Assembly: GCF_020532625.1 (NCBI RefSeq)
Contig: NZ_JAJAUY010000011.1
Location: 21,759-85,758, forward strand
DNA length: 64,000 nucleotides
Direction: 5' to 3'
DNA from: Streptomyces antimicrobicus
GTDB lineage: Bacteria > Actinomycetota > Actinomycetes > Streptomycetales > Streptomycetaceae
Both the position numbers and the translations under genes were made by a program. The first letter of the stretch is position 1; each line of letters starts with the position of its first letter. Of the stretch, positions 62,051 to 64,000 are shown in pieces. The notes below the pieces were generated by a model, which ran no database searches, was not told where the DNA came from, and was given only the letters and a program-made list of their open reading frames with translations.

Positions 62051-62860
62051 GCCGCCCCTGCCGAGGCGACCGCGTGCGACATGCCCTACGACACCCGTGT
62101 CGTCCACCGGGGCGCGGGCACCCGGCTCGCGGCCGGTGAGAGCCTCACCAGCCCCACCGGCACGACCGCTCTGGCCATGCAGCCCGACGGCAACCTCGTC
62201 CTCCACGCCCTCGGCAGGCCCGGTGGCGCCAAGCTGCCGCTGTGGCACAGCGGCACCTGGGGCAACCCCGGCGCCTACGCGCTGATGCAGGAGGACGGCA
62301 ACTTCGTCGTCTACAAGAAGGACGGCGGGCCCGACAAGGGCGGCGCCCTCTGGCACACCGGCACCTTCGGTGCGACCGGGACGGACCGGCCCGCGCTGCG
62401 GCTGCACGCCGACGGCAACCTGGAGATCACCGGGCACTACAACCTCTACGGGCGCTGGACGAGCCTCACCCGCCAGCGGTCCGCGATGGTGTGCACGCCC
62501 ACCGGTTCCGTGCCGTACCGGGACTGGCTCCGCGGCGACTTCGCCGAGACCGCCACCGTGTGGCTCATGCTCCAGAGCGACAACAACCTGGTCATGTACC
62601 GCAAGAGCGACGGCCAGGCCGTCTGGAGCAGCGGCACCTGGGGCGGCGACAAGCCCGTGACCCTCCAGATGGACGCCAACGGCGATCTGGTCGTGCGCCA
62701 GCACTACACGTACGCGACCCTCTGGCACAGCAACACCGAGGGCAGCCGCGGCGCGTACGCCCTGCTGCAGGACGACGGGAACCTCGTCGTCTACAACAAG
62801 GACGGCGGCCCCGGCAAGGGCGGCGCGCTGTGGCACAGCGGCACCGGGAACAAGGTCTGA
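61955..62860 (+). CDS. Secreted B-lectin protein 4
   Basis: A 301-residue paralogue, last of the array. The signal peptide is MRNHRLLRSAFTSLLAASAL to about 30. Motifs are MQPDGNLVLH (Tyr to His), MQEDGNFVVY, LQSDNNLVMY and LQDDGNLVVY. LHADGNLEI and MDANGDLVV are degenerate subrepeats. Cysteines lie in ATACDMPYD and MVCTPTG. It converges on the alpha/beta hydrolase gene with 28 bases between stops. Confidence 0.88.
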   Translation: MRNHRLLRSAFTSLLAASALTGLVPAAASAAPAAPAEATACDMPYDTRVVHRGAGTRLAAGESLTSPTGTTALAMQPDGNLVLHALGRPGGAKLPLWHSGTWGNPGAYALMQEDGNFVVYKKDGGPDKGGALWHTGTFGATGTDRPALRLHADGNLEITGHYNLYGRWTSLTRQRSAMVCTPTGSVPYRDWLRGDFAETATVWLMLQSDNNLVMYRKSDGQAVWSSGTWGGDKPVTLQMDANGDLVVRQHYTYATLWHSNTEGSRGAYALLQDDGNLVVYNKDGGPGKGGALWHSGTGNKV

Positions 62861-62888
62861 GGTCACCCGGCGGCGCGGCGGGCCGCCG

Positions 62889-63767
62889 TCACCAGGCTAG
62901 TTGGCTGATCTCCTCGATCACCACCGCGCAGGCGTCCGCCGCGGGGTCGATCAGCGGGAAGTGGCCGATGTCGTCGAGGAGGGTCAGGCCCACCGTTTCG
63001 CCGGCCTTGGCCGCCGCTTCGACGTAGGACTCGGCCACCTGCGGCGGTACGACGATGTCCTCGCGGCCCTGGACCACGGCGGTGGCGATGCCGGTCGGGA
63101 GCAGGGCCGCGGGGTCGGCGTACGGCAGGCGGGGGGCGAAGGAGGCGTGGCCTCCGAGGAGTTGGGCGCTGGCGCCGCCGCAGACACCGAGCTCCTCCGC
63201 CACCGTGAAGTCGGCGATGGGCGCCAGCGCCACCACGCCGCGCAGCGCGGGCGGCTCCGGCAGCCGCCAGGCGGCGTCGGACGGCAGGACGTGCCGGGCG
63301 GCGGCCCACAGCGCGAGGTGGCCGCCGGCCGAGTGGCCGGTGATCACCGTGCGCCGCAGGTCGGCGGCCGGCAGGGCGGACGCGGCGAGCGCGGGCAGGG
63401 CGTCGAGGGCCGCGGCCACGTCGTCGAAGGTCTCCGGCCAACGGCCGGCGACCGGCCCGTCGGCGTTCTGGTGCGGCAGCGAACTGCCGCGCCGGTACTC
63501 GACGCTGGCCACCGCGAAGCCGCGGCGGGCCAGCAGGTCCGCGAACGGGCTGATGTGCGCGCGGTCGTACGGGGCGCGCCAGGCGCCGCCGTGCAGGACG
63601 ACGACCAGCGGCGCCAAGGTGCCCGGCCCGGCGCCGTGGGGCGCGTAGAAGTCGACGACCTGGTCGGGGTGCGCGCCGTACGCGGCGGTGGCGTCGGGCG
63701 CGACGGGCGGGTGGGAGAACGCCGAGGCGGCCTCGGCGGCGTCCCGTTCCACTGCGGGGTCCGACAT
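62889..63767 (-). CDS. Alpha/beta hydrolase (kynurenine formamidase-like)
   Basis: A 292-residue soluble enzyme from the ATG at 63767, with AGAGGTGAG just before it. The oxyanion motif is VLHGGAWRAPYD, the nucleophile lies in ITGHSAGGHLALWA, the acid in QGREDIVVPP and the base in DDIGHFPLID. HGGxW plus GHSAGxH is shared by arylformamidases of tryptophan breakdown and by related carboxylesterases. Without seeing its upstream neighbours, a kynurenine pathway role is only suggested. Confidence 0.82.
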   Translation of the reverse strand: MSDPAVERDAAEAASAFSHPPVAPDATAAYGAHPDQVVDFYAPHGAGPGTLAPLVVVLHGGAWRAPYDRAHISPFADLLARRGFAVASVEYRRGSSLPHQNADGPVAGRWPETFDDVAAALDALPALAASALPAADLRRTVITGHSAGGHLALWAAARHVLPSDAAWRLPEPPALRGVVALAPIADFTVAEELGVCGGASAQLLGGHASFAPRLPYADPAALLPTGIATAVVQGREDIVVPPQVAESYVEAAAKAGETVGLTLLDDIGHFPLIDPAADACAVVIEEISQLAW

Positions 63768-64000
63768 GCGGCTCACCTCTCGGGTACGTCCGATTCCACC
63801 GGTACGGGTCCGGTCGCGGCTCGCCCGGGCGGTGCCCCGGGCAAGCCGGGAAACTATCAGGCGGCGCCCGGCCCGGCCGCGCCACCCCCGGCGGCGCGGA
63901 CCGGCCGGTGGGGGGCCCCCCGGTCCGGGGGCGGTCGCCCCCGGGCGCGCCGGGGCCCCCGCCCGGAGGGGACAGCCCCCCCGGGGGGCGCCCGGGCCCC
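63768..64000. other. Upstream region and extreme GC end of window
   Basis: After about 63890 the sequence is almost pure G and C with many homopolymer runs. No gene was seen. It may be a contig end of lower accuracy. The hydrolase promoter should lie in 63768-63870. Confidence 0.5.

Overview
The window is high-GC actinobacterial DNA and almost certainly comes from a Streptomyces chromosome. Third codon positions are nearly all G or C and many genes start with GTG. Marker genes are a WblA-type WhiB regulator beside a pair of ArsA-like ATPases and a class A penicillin-binding protein, an aspartokinase/aspartate-semialdehyde dehydrogenase pair near recR and ybaB, and purA. Core genes alternate with lineage-specific inserts. 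The species cannot be named from the sequence.

Layout. 1-4.5 kb: truncated NUDIX hydrolase, RidA and DUF4177 proteins, two ArsA ATPases, wblA. 4.9-9.0 kb: penicillin-binding protein, YqeY-like protein, metallophosphoesterase, tRNA-Pro(CGG). 9.2-13.4 kb: a type VII (WXG100) polymorphic-toxin island with two WXG100 proteins, a toxin ending in an RNase A-like domain, a candidate immunity protein, an orphan C-terminal toxin fragment and a CdiI-type immunity protein. 13.4-19.8 kb: a membrane protein under a probable iron box, the kdpFABC potassium pump operon and an HD-domain protein. 19.8-31 kb: cytosine deaminase, S9 peptidase, SURF1, an ECF-like sigma factor with a membrane partner, asd-lysC, a DUF5063 protein, recR, ybaB and a SLATT-like membrane protein. 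31-44 kb: hypothetical protein, fused glycosyltransferase, GntR regulator, aminotransferase, a DJ-1/MarR pair, a membrane Ser/Thr kinase, a SnoaL-like protein and a LysE exporter, with many minisatellites between and inside the genes. 44-52 kb: an alpha/beta hydrolase and acyltransferase joined to a two-component system, a second paralogous two-component system, and a cytochrome P450. 53-58.7 kb: an ABC exporter with its divergent MarR/GbsR-type regulator, a diacylglycerol-kinase-like protein, purA. 59-62.9 kb: four tandem secreted B-lectin genes. 62.9-63.8 kb: an alpha/beta hydrolase.

How the parts fit. Several units overlap by 1-8 bases and are probably translationally coupled: ridA/DUF4177, the ArsA pair, the toxin genes, kdpFABC, sigma factor/partner, lysC/asd, recR/DUF5063, GntR/glycosyltransferase, DJ-1/MarR, hydrolase/acyltransferase/kinase/regulator, kinase 2/regulator 2, and ABC ATPase/permease. 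The most interesting material is the toxin island, the mosaic lectin array, a 15-base motif shared by the promoter regions of the two sensor systems, an iron-box-controlled membrane protein, and the unusual density of short tandem repeats between 32 and 59 kb.
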